Shown here piece after piece: positions 57,278-64,000 of a stretch of 64,000 nucleotides of DNA. How positions within the stretch are numbered: the stretch's first letter is position 1; every line of letters begins with the position of its first letter. The position numbers and the translations under genes are program-made. This stretch comes from Clostridia bacterium. GTDB taxonomy: Bacteria > Bacillota > Clostridia > Peptostreptococcales > Anaerovoracaceae. The notes beneath the pieces were generated by a model that had not been told where the DNA came from, did not search any database, and was given only the letters and a program-made list of their open reading frames with translations. The stretch lies in contig CAJTER010000013.1 of the NCBI GenBank assembly GCA_910575405.1, forward strand, positions 1 through 64,000, read 5' to 3'.

Positions 57278-59422
57278 TCAGTCCTTCAGTGCCCTGGCAA
57301 GGCTGCCGTCAAAAGCATCCACTTCGGCCTGGAGCTGTTCAATCCCATCGGTGATGGCGAATTCCAGAATCTCTGCAGAGCGGGCCAGTTGAGCCAGGCC
57401 GAGGGTTGCTGCAAGACCCTTTACTGAGTGTGCGAGACGTTTTGCTTCCAGCCGATCTCCTTCTTTCAAATAATCCCGAATCTGATCGCAGCTGCCTACA
57501 TAAGTTCTTTTAAACTTTGCCAGGTGCTTTTCATAGAGCTCCTGGCTGCCGCCCATATTTTCGATGGCCATGTCCCGGCCAATATAGGGAAGTTTGGTCT
57601 TTCTTACATGATAGCTGCAGCCCAGGCCCTGAGGAGTTTCCTCCTGTGGACATGTCAATGCTTCGGATCCTTGCCCCACCAGCGGCTCCGGGGATGGTTC
57701 TTGAATAGGGGGCAGGCTGTCGATATAAGGGGACAGGGCATTATAAAGCTGTGTATGCTTAAAAGGTTTAAATACAAAATCGCAGAACAGATCCTGATTT
57801 TCCTGCTGCATTTTGGCATCCATACTGGTGGCAGTCAGGGCGATAATCGGGGTTTGATAGCCCATTTTTTTCAGTCTTCTTGCGGTTTCATAACCGTCCA
57901 TTACAGGCATATGGATATCCATAAAAATTGCTTTATAATAGTGATCGCCGGCTTCTTCACACATACTCAGCGCTTCGGGGCCGGAGGCTGCGTGATGGCA
58001 GTCAATATTTACTTTTGCTAAAAGCGTGCTCACCACTTCATAATTCAGAGGCGCATCCTCTACTACGAGAACCTTTTCTCCATGCCCGTGGAGATCCAGA
58101 GGAGAGGAAAGGGGCTCTTCTGCTTCGATAGAGTGCTTTGGTGCAGTAATGGCAAACATAAAGCTGGATCCGAACCCTTTCCTGCTTTTGGCAGATAAGG
58201 TGCCGCCCATTTTTTCGGCCAGGTATTTGCAGATGGGAAGCCCAATCCCAGTTCCCTGATATTGCTTTGTCAGGTAATTCTCGCTCTGATAAAAGTCTTT
58301 GAAAATATTAGGAATTTCTTCATTATGAATGCCGATGCCAGTATCTTCAACCATAAATTCCAAGGTCACATTGCTTTCATCTTCTTTTAGAATGGAAACC
58401 GAGATGCGGACATAACCTACTTCTGTGAACTTACATGCGTTTCCAATGAGATTGGACAGAATCTGTTCCACCCGGGAGCGATCCGCACAGATACAAAGCT
58501 CCGGATCAAAGCGGTAATTTTCCATCAGCACAATATGCTTGTGGGATGCAGGCTTTGAATATTTGTTGTAAAGAGAATCCATCATATCCCTGAGGCGGAA
58601 GATGGATACTTTTTGGCTGAAAGAACCTTTTTTTAATTCAGATAAATCCAGCATGTCGTTAATGCGTTCATTGAGGCAGTCGGAGGAAATACCGATCTTG
58701 GATACGAGCTCCCGCTGATAATCATTCAGATCCGTTTCTTCGAGAATATGGTTCAGCCCAAAAATCGCATTGAGCGGTGTTTTTAATTCATGGGAAACAT
58801 TGGAAAGCAGAGAGGCTTTTGCATCCATACGGTGGCGGGCCTCCTTCAGCCGGCCAGTCAGATCCTCCTCCATGAGAATATATTTGGTGCAATCCTGGAG
58901 GATCAGAGCATAAGAGCCGGTTCTCCTTTCACCTGAAATCGGGAAAACGTGCACATTCAGGTAAGCCTGCTTAAAGGCAAAGATGCGGCTTGCAGGAAAC
59001 CCGGAACCAAGCTCCGGCGATCTTCTGGCTTCTGAAGTAAAACGATAAATGTTTTCCGGCAGAATGTCTGCGGCTCTGCTGCCTTTACCTATGGCAGCGC
59101 AGATTCCAAGGAGCTGCAAAAAACGGGTATTGCTGACCTCAAAGTGATCCGCTCCCGTGAGAACCGCGATCCCCTCGTCCAGGTTTTCCGTGATGGTACA
59201 CAAAAGGGAGTGATTATGCTGCATGCGCTCGTTTTGGAGCTGCTTGCGCCGCCCGAACAGGAGCAGGGCTGCAAACAGGGCGAATCCCAGCAGGAGCGTT
59301 AAAATTTTAAAAAGGAATGCCAGCCGTGGGTCCAGACTATTATGCGGCAGGAAAAGCACCGCAATTAGGATGGCTAAAAATCCGCAGAAGGCTGTAGCTG
59401 CGGCAAAGATAGTTTGTCTCAT
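57278..59422 (-). CDS. Hybrid sensor histidine kinase (HisKA, HATPase, receiver, Hpt)
   Basis: A 714-residue protein: two N-terminal membrane helices (residues 5-26 and 35-57), a PAS-like segment (about 70-185), HisKA with His211 (LLSNVSHELKTPLNAIFG), HATPase (NLIGNACKFTEVGYV, VEDTGIGIHNEEI, GTGIGLPICKYLAEKMGG), a receiver with Asp in AIFMDIHMPVMDGYE and an Hpt domain with His in RLAHSVKGLAATLG. It is a full phosphorelay in one chain. No cognate regulator is adjacent, so its output partner is elsewhere. The start ATG 59422 has no strong rival. Confidence 0.92.
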   Translation of the reverse strand: MRQTIFAAATAFCGFLAILIAVLFLPHNSLDPRLAFLFKILTLLLGFALFAALLLFGRRKQLQNERMQHNHSLLCTITENLDEGIAVLTGADHFEVSNTRFLQLLGICAAIGKGSRAADILPENIYRFTSEARRSPELGSGFPASRIFAFKQAYLNVHVFPISGERRTGSYALILQDCTKYILMEEDLTGRLKEARHRMDAKASLLSNVSHELKTPLNAIFGLNHILEETDLNDYQRELVSKIGISSDCLNERINDMLDLSELKKGSFSQKVSIFRLRDMMDSLYNKYSKPASHKHIVLMENYRFDPELCICADRSRVEQILSNLIGNACKFTEVGYVRISVSILKEDESNVTLEFMVEDTGIGIHNEEIPNIFKDFYQSENYLTKQYQGTGIGLPICKYLAEKMGGTLSAKSRKGFGSSFMFAITAPKHSIEAEEPLSSPLDLHGHGEKVLVVEDAPLNYEVVSTLLAKVNIDCHHAASGPEALSMCEEAGDHYYKAIFMDIHMPVMDGYETARRLKKMGYQTPIIALTATSMDAKMQQENQDLFCDFVFKPFKHTQLYNALSPYIDSLPPIQEPSPEPLVGQGSEALTCPQEETPQGLGCSYHVRKTKLPYIGRDMAIENMGGSQELYEKHLAKFKRTYVGSCDQIRDYLKEGDRLEAKRLAHSVKGLAATLGLAQLARSAEILEFAITDGIEQLQAEVDAFDGSLARALKD

Positions 59423-59604
59423 AGATCAGACCGCCTTTCGATATTTTTTGATGCTTTTTTGCACTATAATTAGATTTTATAAGGGGAAAAGACAAAAATC
59501 CACAACACATTTCCGACAAGATGCGAGTTTTTCCAAAAAAAGGTTGTGGTTATGCGTCGAAATTGGTAGAATTTAAGAAAATAAGGGCCTAAAGGAGTGG
59601 ATTT

Positions 59605-60297
59605 ATGTCGATCAATGTCGTTTTTTTTATTAAAATAATTGCAGCAATTGGGGCAGGAATTATATCTGGGCATGCTGTCGTATATGTATTCAATAAAATT
59701 CCGCCGGCATGGCTCTGCGATTATGGGGAGGAACCCTCAGAAGAACTGAAGGATCCTTACACACAGAGAGTAAAAGGTTACCCGTGGAAATGGATTTTTT
59801 CCGGATTTTTTGCTACATCCCTCATCCGGCTGGTGCTGTGTGACTGGCAGCTTTCCATTGCGGCTCTGCTTTTTTGCTGGGCGCTGTTAGAGGCTGCTAT
59901 TGCAGACAAAAAGTACAGCATTATCCCGGATCAGTTCATAATATTGGCCGCTATTTCGGCTCTTGGGTTTATCCCTGAGCACGCCAGCATGTGGCAGCCC
60001 CTGCAGGGGGCGCTGCTGGGAGGCGGAGTAATGCTGCTTTCTGCCCTGGCGGGAAAATGGATAACCGGGCAGGAGGCTCTGGGCATGGGAGATGTAAAGC
60101 TGTTTGCCGCGGCAGGGCTGTGTCTGGGATTTCGAGGCACTTTGACGGTGCTGGTTTTATCAGCAGTCAGCAGCGCAATTATCTTTTCGATTTTATTGGC
60201 CATGAAAAAGGTAAAACGAACGGACAGGCTGCCTCTGGGACCGTACATCTGCGGGGCTGCGATTTTTTATATAGTAATTATCTACCCACTGTTGTAA
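59605..60297 (+). CDS. A24-family prepilin peptidase (short form)
   Basis: A 230-residue membrane protein with about six to seven helices. Both aspartates of the peptidase are visible: ALLEAAIADKKYSIIPDQFI and GMGDVKLFAAAGLCLG (the GxGD motif). The cysteine pairs of the N-terminal methylase domain found in larger prepilin peptidases are absent, so it may be peptidase-only. It processes type IV pilin-like or pseudopilin leader peptides. No pilin genes lie in the window. Confidence 0.85.
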   Translation: MSINVVFFIKIIAAIGAGIISGHAVVYVFNKIPPAWLCDYGEEPSEELKDPYTQRVKGYPWKWIFSGFFATSLIRLVLCDWQLSIAALLFCWALLEAAIADKKYSIIPDQFIILAAISALGFIPEHASMWQPLQGALLGGGVMLLSALAGKWITGQEALGMGDVKLFAAAGLCLGFRGTLTVLVLSAVSSAIIFSILLAMKKVKRTDRLPLGPYICGAAIFYIVIIYPLL

Positions 60298-60405
60298 AAA
60301 AATCGATTTCATATATAATAGAAGAAACGGTTTTGATTTATACGGGATTTTATATAATTAAGAAAAGGTAAAAGGTGCGGCAGAGCCGCAAGAGGGGTAA
60401 TTTCA

Positions 60406-60702
60406 ATGATAACAAGTAAACAGAGAAGCTTTCTGAAAAAGCTGGCACATGATTTGGAGCCAACTGTTTTTTTGGGAAAAAGCGGACTTACAGAGAATAT
60501 ACGCAAGGAAATGGTCACTGGATTTGAATCCAGGGAGCTGGTTAAGGTAAAGCTTCAGGAGGGATGCACACTGGATCCAAAGGAAGTGGCAAATCAACTG
60601 GCGGAGGAGCTGTCTGCAGAATTTGTTCAGGCAATTGGCCGCAAATTCGTTCTTTACAGGGAGTCAAGGGATAACAAGCAGATTATTCTGCCCAGATCAT
60701 GA
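60406..60702 (+). CDS. yhbY: YhbY-family RNA-binding protein
   Basis: A 98-residue CRM-domain protein: LTSKQRSFLKKLAHDLEP-type start (here MITSKQRSFLKKLAHDLEPT), VFLGKSGLTENIRKEMVTG and the GxxG-like loop, ending GRKFVLYRESRDNKQIILP. It associates with pre-50S ribosomal particles. It overlaps truA by 4 bases (ATGA), which fits an RNA-related operon. Confidence 0.9.
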   Translation: MITSKQRSFLKKLAHDLEPTVFLGKSGLTENIRKEMVTGFESRELVKVKLQEGCTLDPKEVANQLAEELSAEFVQAIGRKFVLYRESRDNKQIILPRS

Positions 60703-61526
60703 GCAAGCATCCTGCAAGAAACCTGCTGCTGACCATTGAGTACGATGGAACCGGGTTTTCCGGGTGGCAGAGGCAGCCTGGCAGAAAAACTGTGCAGGGA
60801 GAGTTGGAACGGGTTTTGACTTCGGTCTGCGGACAGGAGATAAAGATAGACGGCACCAGCAGGACGGATGCGGGAGTCCATGCCTATGGGCAGAGGGCCA
60901 ACTTTAAGGGAGAATTCGGAATTCCTACGGACAAGCTGGCGATGGTTGTAAATCACAGGCTGGCAGGCGGAAAGCGGGGTAGGACGACTTCCGGACCCAT
61001 CCGCATTACGGAAGTTCAGGAAATGCCCATGGACTTTCACGCGCGTTTTGATGCCAGGGGAAAGACGTATATTTACAGGCTCTATAATTCACCGGAGCTG
61101 GATGTTTTTCGTAGAAATTACTGCTATCGGATTGGACAGCCTCTGGATACAGAAGCCATGAAAGCGGCGGCGCGGGAGATCGAAGGTACTCATGACTTCC
61201 AGTGTTTTCAGGCTTCTGGCAGCGAGGAGCGTCTGACTACGGTGAGAACGGTCTACAAAGCAGATATCCGTTCTGAGGGCAAGAATGTGGATATATTTGT
61301 TACTGGGGACGGATTTCTTTACAATATGGTACGGATTATAACAGGGACGCTGGTAGAAGTGGGCCTGGGGAAAATGGATCCCGCGCATCTAGCGCGGATT
61401 ATAAAGAGCCGGGATCGACAGAACGCGGGCCACACGGCGCCGCCCCAGGGGCTTTATCTGGCAAGGGTTTACTATGAGACAAAGGAGATTCCAGGATATG
61501 AGGAAGGAACGCCCGGATTGGGATGA
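60699..61526 (+). CDS. truA: tRNA pseudouridine(38-40) synthase TruA
   Basis: A 275-residue enzyme modifying U38-U40 in the anticodon stem. The catalytic Asp is in [20 protein letters not shown], with [20 protein letters not shown] at the start, [17 protein letters not shown], and [20 protein letters not shown] in the C-terminal half. The length is slightly above the 245-260 usual. It overlaps yhbY and the following deaminase gene. Confidence 0.95.
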   Translation: MSKHPARNLLLTIEYDGTGFSGWQRQPGRKTVQGELERVLTSVCGQEIKIDGTSRTDAGVHAYGQRANFKGEFGIPTDKLAMVVNHRLAGGKRGRTTSGPIRITEVQEMPMDFHARFDARGKTYIYRLYNSPELDVFRRNYCYRIGQPLDTEAMKAAAREIEGTHDFQCFQASGSEERLTTVRTVYKADIRSEGKNVDIFVTGDGFLYNMVRIITGTLVEVGLGKMDPAHLARIIKSRDRQNAGHTAPPQGLYLARVYYETKEIPGYEEGTPGLG

Positions 61527-61959
61527 ATATTTTATGAGCATAGCAGTTCTGACAGCAGAGCGATCTACCTGTCTTCGCAGGCAGGTGGGGGCAGTGATTG
61601 TGCGGGACAAGCATATTATCGCTACAGGCTATAACGGAGCGCCGCGGGGCCTCGCGCACTGCGATGAGCTGGAAGGGGGCTGTCTGCGGGAGCGTCTGGG
61701 AATCCCATCTGGTCAGCGTCATGAATTGTGCAGGGCGCTCCATGCGGAGCAAAATGCAATTATTCAGGCAGCTACCATGGGAAATAGCATTGAAGGCGGG
61801 ACCATCTATATAACGCATCAGCCATGTCTCATATGTGCAAAGATGATTATTAACGCGGGAATTAAGCGGATTGTTTTGCAGGAGGGATACCCGGACAAAA
61901 TGTCTGAGGATATTCTGGCAGAAGCTGGCCTGAAAATTGTAATGTTAGGAGAGCAGTAG
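61498..61959 (+). CDS. comEB: dCMP deaminase family protein (ComEB-like)
   Basis: A 153-residue zinc deaminase: the HAE motif in [15 protein letters not shown] and the PCxxC motif in [16 protein letters not shown], with the extra Cys/His site in [14 protein letters not shown] that many dCMP deaminases use for allosteric zinc. AAGGAGATTCCAGGAT precedes ATG 61498; the frame opens at 61474. The gene overlaps truA by 29 bases. The product supplies dUMP for thymidylate synthesis. Confidence 0.9.
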   Translation: MRKERPDWDEYFMSIAVLTAERSTCLRRQVGAVIVRDKHIIATGYNGAPRGLAHCDELEGGCLRERLGIPSGQRHELCRALHAEQNAIIQAATMGNSIEGGTIYITHQPCLICAKMIINAGIKRIVLQEGYPDKMSEDILAEAGLKIVMLGEQ

Positions 61960-61961
61960 CC

Positions 61962-63080
61962 GTGGGGATCAATTATTTTGCATTATGGATGTCGTTTCTG
62001 ACAGCCTTTGTGCTGGCGGCAGCCTTTACACCGCTGGCCATCTGGCTGGCGCCTAAGATAGGCGCCATGGATATCCCAAAGGATGAACGAAGGGTCCACA
62101 GCAAGCCGATACCCAGATTTGGAGGAATGGCCATTTTTATCGGGGTCATGGTTTCCACAGTGGTCTTTATTATGCCTGCCTTTATTCCGGGCAAAAGCGT
62201 GGAGGGGATCCTCATAGGCGGAGCACTCATTTATCTGTTCGGGGTACTGGATGATTTGAAGGATTTCAGCCCTAAGCTGAAATTTCTGGGACAGGTTGTC
62301 TGTGCCTGTATCGTGTATGCATCGGGAATTCGTCTGGACTTTATCGCCAACTTTCTGGGTGGGAACGATCTGATGTTTGGGAGCATTGCTTCCTTTCTTG
62401 TAACTGTGCTGTGGATCGTAGGAATTACTAATGCAGTCAATCTGGTCGATGGGCTTGACGGGCTTGCGGCGGGGATTGCAGCCATTGCTTCTCTTTGCAT
62501 CGCATATGCGGGCTTTATACATGGACATTATGTAGCGGCTATGGCAATGCTGACTGTGGCGGGAGGAGCCCTTGGTTTTCTTCCCTATAATTTTCATCCG
62601 GCAAAGGTTTTTATGGGGGATGGGGGTTCCCAGTTCTTGGGCTTTTGCCTCGCGACCTTTTCTCTGATTCAGCCAGTAAAGAGCGCGACGGTTGTGGCTG
62701 TTGCCATACCGGCTCTGGTGCTGGGGCTGCCCATTTTTGACACTGCCTTTGCAATCGTCAGGCGAATCGTCAGGCGCCAGTCCATCGTCGTCGCAGACAA
62801 GGAACACCTGCACCACCGCATTATGCGGGCAGGCTTCGGGCAGCGCAGGGCTGTGATGCTGATGTACTGTATCAGCGGGATTATGGGCGTTGTAGCTGTG
62901 GAATACAGCCGTCCACAAATGGTAGAATGCCTGGGCCTTTTAGCAATTGCAGTCATGCTCCTTTATGTACTTTTGTCTGATACCAGCAACAAAAAAATCG
63001 AGCTTCATGCAGTAAATATTAAAAAAGAAGAAAGCAAAAAGAAAAATGACAAACGAAACAACTCTAAACAATCTGAATAA
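61962..63080 (+). CDS. MraY/WecA-type undecaprenyl-phosphate sugar-1-phosphate transferase (TagO-like)
   Basis: A 372-residue membrane protein with about eleven helices. Family motifs are PKDERRVHSKPIPRFGG, the Asp-rich GVLDDLKDFSPKLKFLGQ, LVDGLDGLAAGIAAIA, KVFMGDGGSQFLGF and the HHRIMRAGFGQRRAV loop. It is of the TagO/WecA group that starts wall teichoic acid or cell surface polysaccharide synthesis on the lipid carrier. It starts at GTG 61962 after GGAGAG and overlaps the MATE gene by 35 bases. Confidence 0.92.
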   Translation: MGINYFALWMSFLTAFVLAAAFTPLAIWLAPKIGAMDIPKDERRVHSKPIPRFGGMAIFIGVMVSTVVFIMPAFIPGKSVEGILIGGALIYLFGVLDDLKDFSPKLKFLGQVVCACIVYASGIRLDFIANFLGGNDLMFGSIASFLVTVLWIVGITNAVNLVDGLDGLAAGIAAIASLCIAYAGFIHGHYVAAMAMLTVAGGALGFLPYNFHPAKVFMGDGGSQFLGFCLATFSLIQPVKSATVVAVAIPALVLGLPIFDTAFAIVRRIVRRQSIVVADKEHLHHRIMRAGFGQRRAVMLMYCISGIMGVVAVEYSRPQMVECLGLLAIAVMLLYVLLSDTSNKKIELHAVNIKKEESKKKNDKRNNSKQSE

Positions 63081-64000
63081 GAGGGCATTGCTGAAAAGTC
63101 TGGCTGTTGTAGCGCTTCCCATTGCTCTGCAGAGTCTGATTGCCTCATCGTTAAATCTGGTAGACAATCTGATGGTGGGAAGCCTGGGAGAGGAAGAACT
63201 GAATGCAGTGGGCGTATCGGTGCAGATTTATTTTATCCACTGGATGATGCTCTTTGGCTTTACCAGCGGCTCGGCCACCTTCATGGCGCAGTTTTTCGGC
63301 GCCGGAGATATGCGCAATATCCGCAAAAGCACCGGGTTTGCCATTTCGGTCAACGTATGCGTCAGCCTGCTGTTTTTCGTCGCTGCTATGTTTTTTCCCC
63401 AGTATGTACTGCGGATTTTCACAAGCTTTCCACAGATTATTGATCTGGGGGCCGGCTATGTGCGAATGGGAGCCTTTGCTTTCCTCTTTGTAGCAGTAAC
63501 CGTGCCTTTTACTACAGCGCTGCGGGCGACTCAGCAGACGAGGCTTCCGCTTTATATCAGCATTGTGGCCTTTGCGACCAATACGTTCTTAAATTACCTG
63601 TTTATATTCGGAAGCTTTGGAGCGCCAAAGCTGGGCGTAATGGGGGCAGCTCTTGCAACGGTTATTTCCAGATTCATAGAGCTGATGCTGACCCTGTTTG
63701 TGGTCTTTGGGCGCAAAAACATGCTGGCAGGAAACCTGCGGGAATTTTTCAGCTTTGATAAGGCTTTTGCCTTCCGCATCGTAAAAAATGCAGTACCTAC
63801 GACCATAAACGAAACCATGTGGGGCCTGGGAACGGCCCTTTATGTGGCTGCTTTTGCCAGAATCGGCATAACGGAGGCGGCTGCGGTTCAGGCCTGCAAT
63901 ACCATCAACAATTTGTTTATGATGGCCTGCTTCAGTGTAGGGGATGCTACTCTGATTCTCGTAGGACAAAAACTGGGGCAAGGAAAGACGGAAATCGCCT
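63046..64000 (+). CDS. MATE family efflux transporter, 5' part (cut by window edge)
   Basis: The first 318 codons of a MATE transporter: SLAVVALPIALQSLIASSLN, LVDNLMVGSLGEEELNAVGV, GFTSGSATFMAQFFGAGDMR, the paired helices to GKTE. Multiple membrane helices follow the 12-helix two-bundle plan, and the start of the second bundle (VKNAVPTTINETMWGLGTAL) is visible at the window end. MATE pumps export drugs or metabolites with Na+ or H+. The start overlaps the end of the previous gene, and the stop is outside the window. Confidence 0.92.
   Translation, partial: MTNETTLNNLNKRALLKSLAVVALPIALQSLIASSLNLVDNLMVGSLGEEELNAVGVSVQIYFIHWMMLFGFTSGSATFMAQFFGAGDMRNIRKSTGFAISVNVCVSLLFFVAAMFFPQYVLRIFTSFPQIIDLGAGYVRMGAFAFLFVAVTVPFTTALRATQQTRLPLYISIVAFATNTFLNYLFIFGSFGAPKLGVMGAALATVISRFIELMLTLFVVFGRKNMLAGNLREFFSFDKAFAFRIVKNAVPTTINETMWGLGTALYVAAFARIGITEAAAVQACNTINNLFMMACFSVGDATLILVGQKLGQGKTEIA

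Noticed and set aside
61983-62918. Minus-strand frame of 311 codons across the TagO-like gene
   Set aside because: Shadow of a strongly supported membrane protein gene; histidine- and proline-rich low-likelihood sequence.
1-64000. CRISPR arrays, rRNA operons and intact tRNA genes
   Set aside because: No regularly spaced repeats, no rRNA-like sequence and no complete cloverleaf were recognised by eye; a tRNAscan or CRISPR finder run was not possible.

Overview
This 64 kb window looks like a chromosome segment of a strictly anaerobic, endospore-forming clostridial Firmicute. The support is an rnfCDGEAB operon, an NAD-linked trimeric [FeFe]-hydrogenase, formate-tetrahydrofolate ligase with fchA and folD, sporulation genes (spoVS, a SpoIIM-like gene), and T-box, ZTP and L19-leader RNA elements. 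GC content appears moderate (near 50 percent by eye). The gene mix would suit an amino-acid-fermenting or acetogen-like member of the Eubacteriales, for example near the Anaerovoracaceae; that placement is inference.

Layout. 1-608: the 3' end of an IS110-type transposase and a gene-free stretch. 609-5584: the Rnf operon (ferredoxin:NAD oxidoreductase and ion pump). 5708-7669: a Gx-transporter-like membrane protein, a NusG-domain-II protein and ApbE, the flavin transferase expected to flavinylate RnfD and RnfG. 7697-10411: a YfhO-type membrane protein. 10429-10711: a compact convergent locus with all the parts of a par/Fst-like type I toxin-antitoxin module. 10845-13264: a LacI-type regulator and an oxidoreductase gene that share a putative operator, ending in a deletion scar with an isomerase remnant. 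13265-15118: an AT-rich accessory patch and a defective IS3 element. 15381-19766: a two-component system and an ABC transporter. 19954-20994: an Rpn-like nuclease. 21421-25487: the hydrogenase operon hydCBA. 25497-27228: decayed genes (GHKL kinase, LytTR regulator, a secreted protein). 27370-30649: secreted proteins, including an NlpC/P60 hydrolase. 30878-36169: proline biosynthesis (proA on the minus strand; proB and proC on the plus strand), an RNase H-like nuclease, spoVS and a NUDIX hydrolase. 36166-39279: a SpoIIM-like gene, xerD and a second NlpC/P60 protein. 39441-41618: L19 leader, rplS, rbgA, rnhB. 41640-50607: ZTP riboswitch, fhs, two accessory genes, rarA, fchA, folD, larB, a short larC-like gene and an SseB-like gene. 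50659-57222: T-box, valS, folC, a lipid kinase, GNAT and OB-fold genes. 57278-64000: a hybrid sensor kinase, a prepilin peptidase, yhbY, truA, a dCMP-deaminase-like gene, a WecA/TagO-type transferase and the start of a MATE transporter.

How the genes work together. Rnf and HydABC balance ferredoxin, NADH and H2 pools and couple them to an ion gradient; ApbE supplies covalent FMN for Rnf. Fhs, FchA and FolD form the formyl-to-methylene tetrahydrofolate path, with FolC adding the polyglutamate tail, and fhs sits behind a ZTP riboswitch. ProA, ProB and ProC give complete proline synthesis. The most interesting accessory item is the small hydrophobic peptide gene with its convergent antisense RNA at 10429-10711. 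Start sites were often moved downstream of the longest open frame where a clear Shine-Dalgarno sequence decides the start; these choices are stated in the entries.
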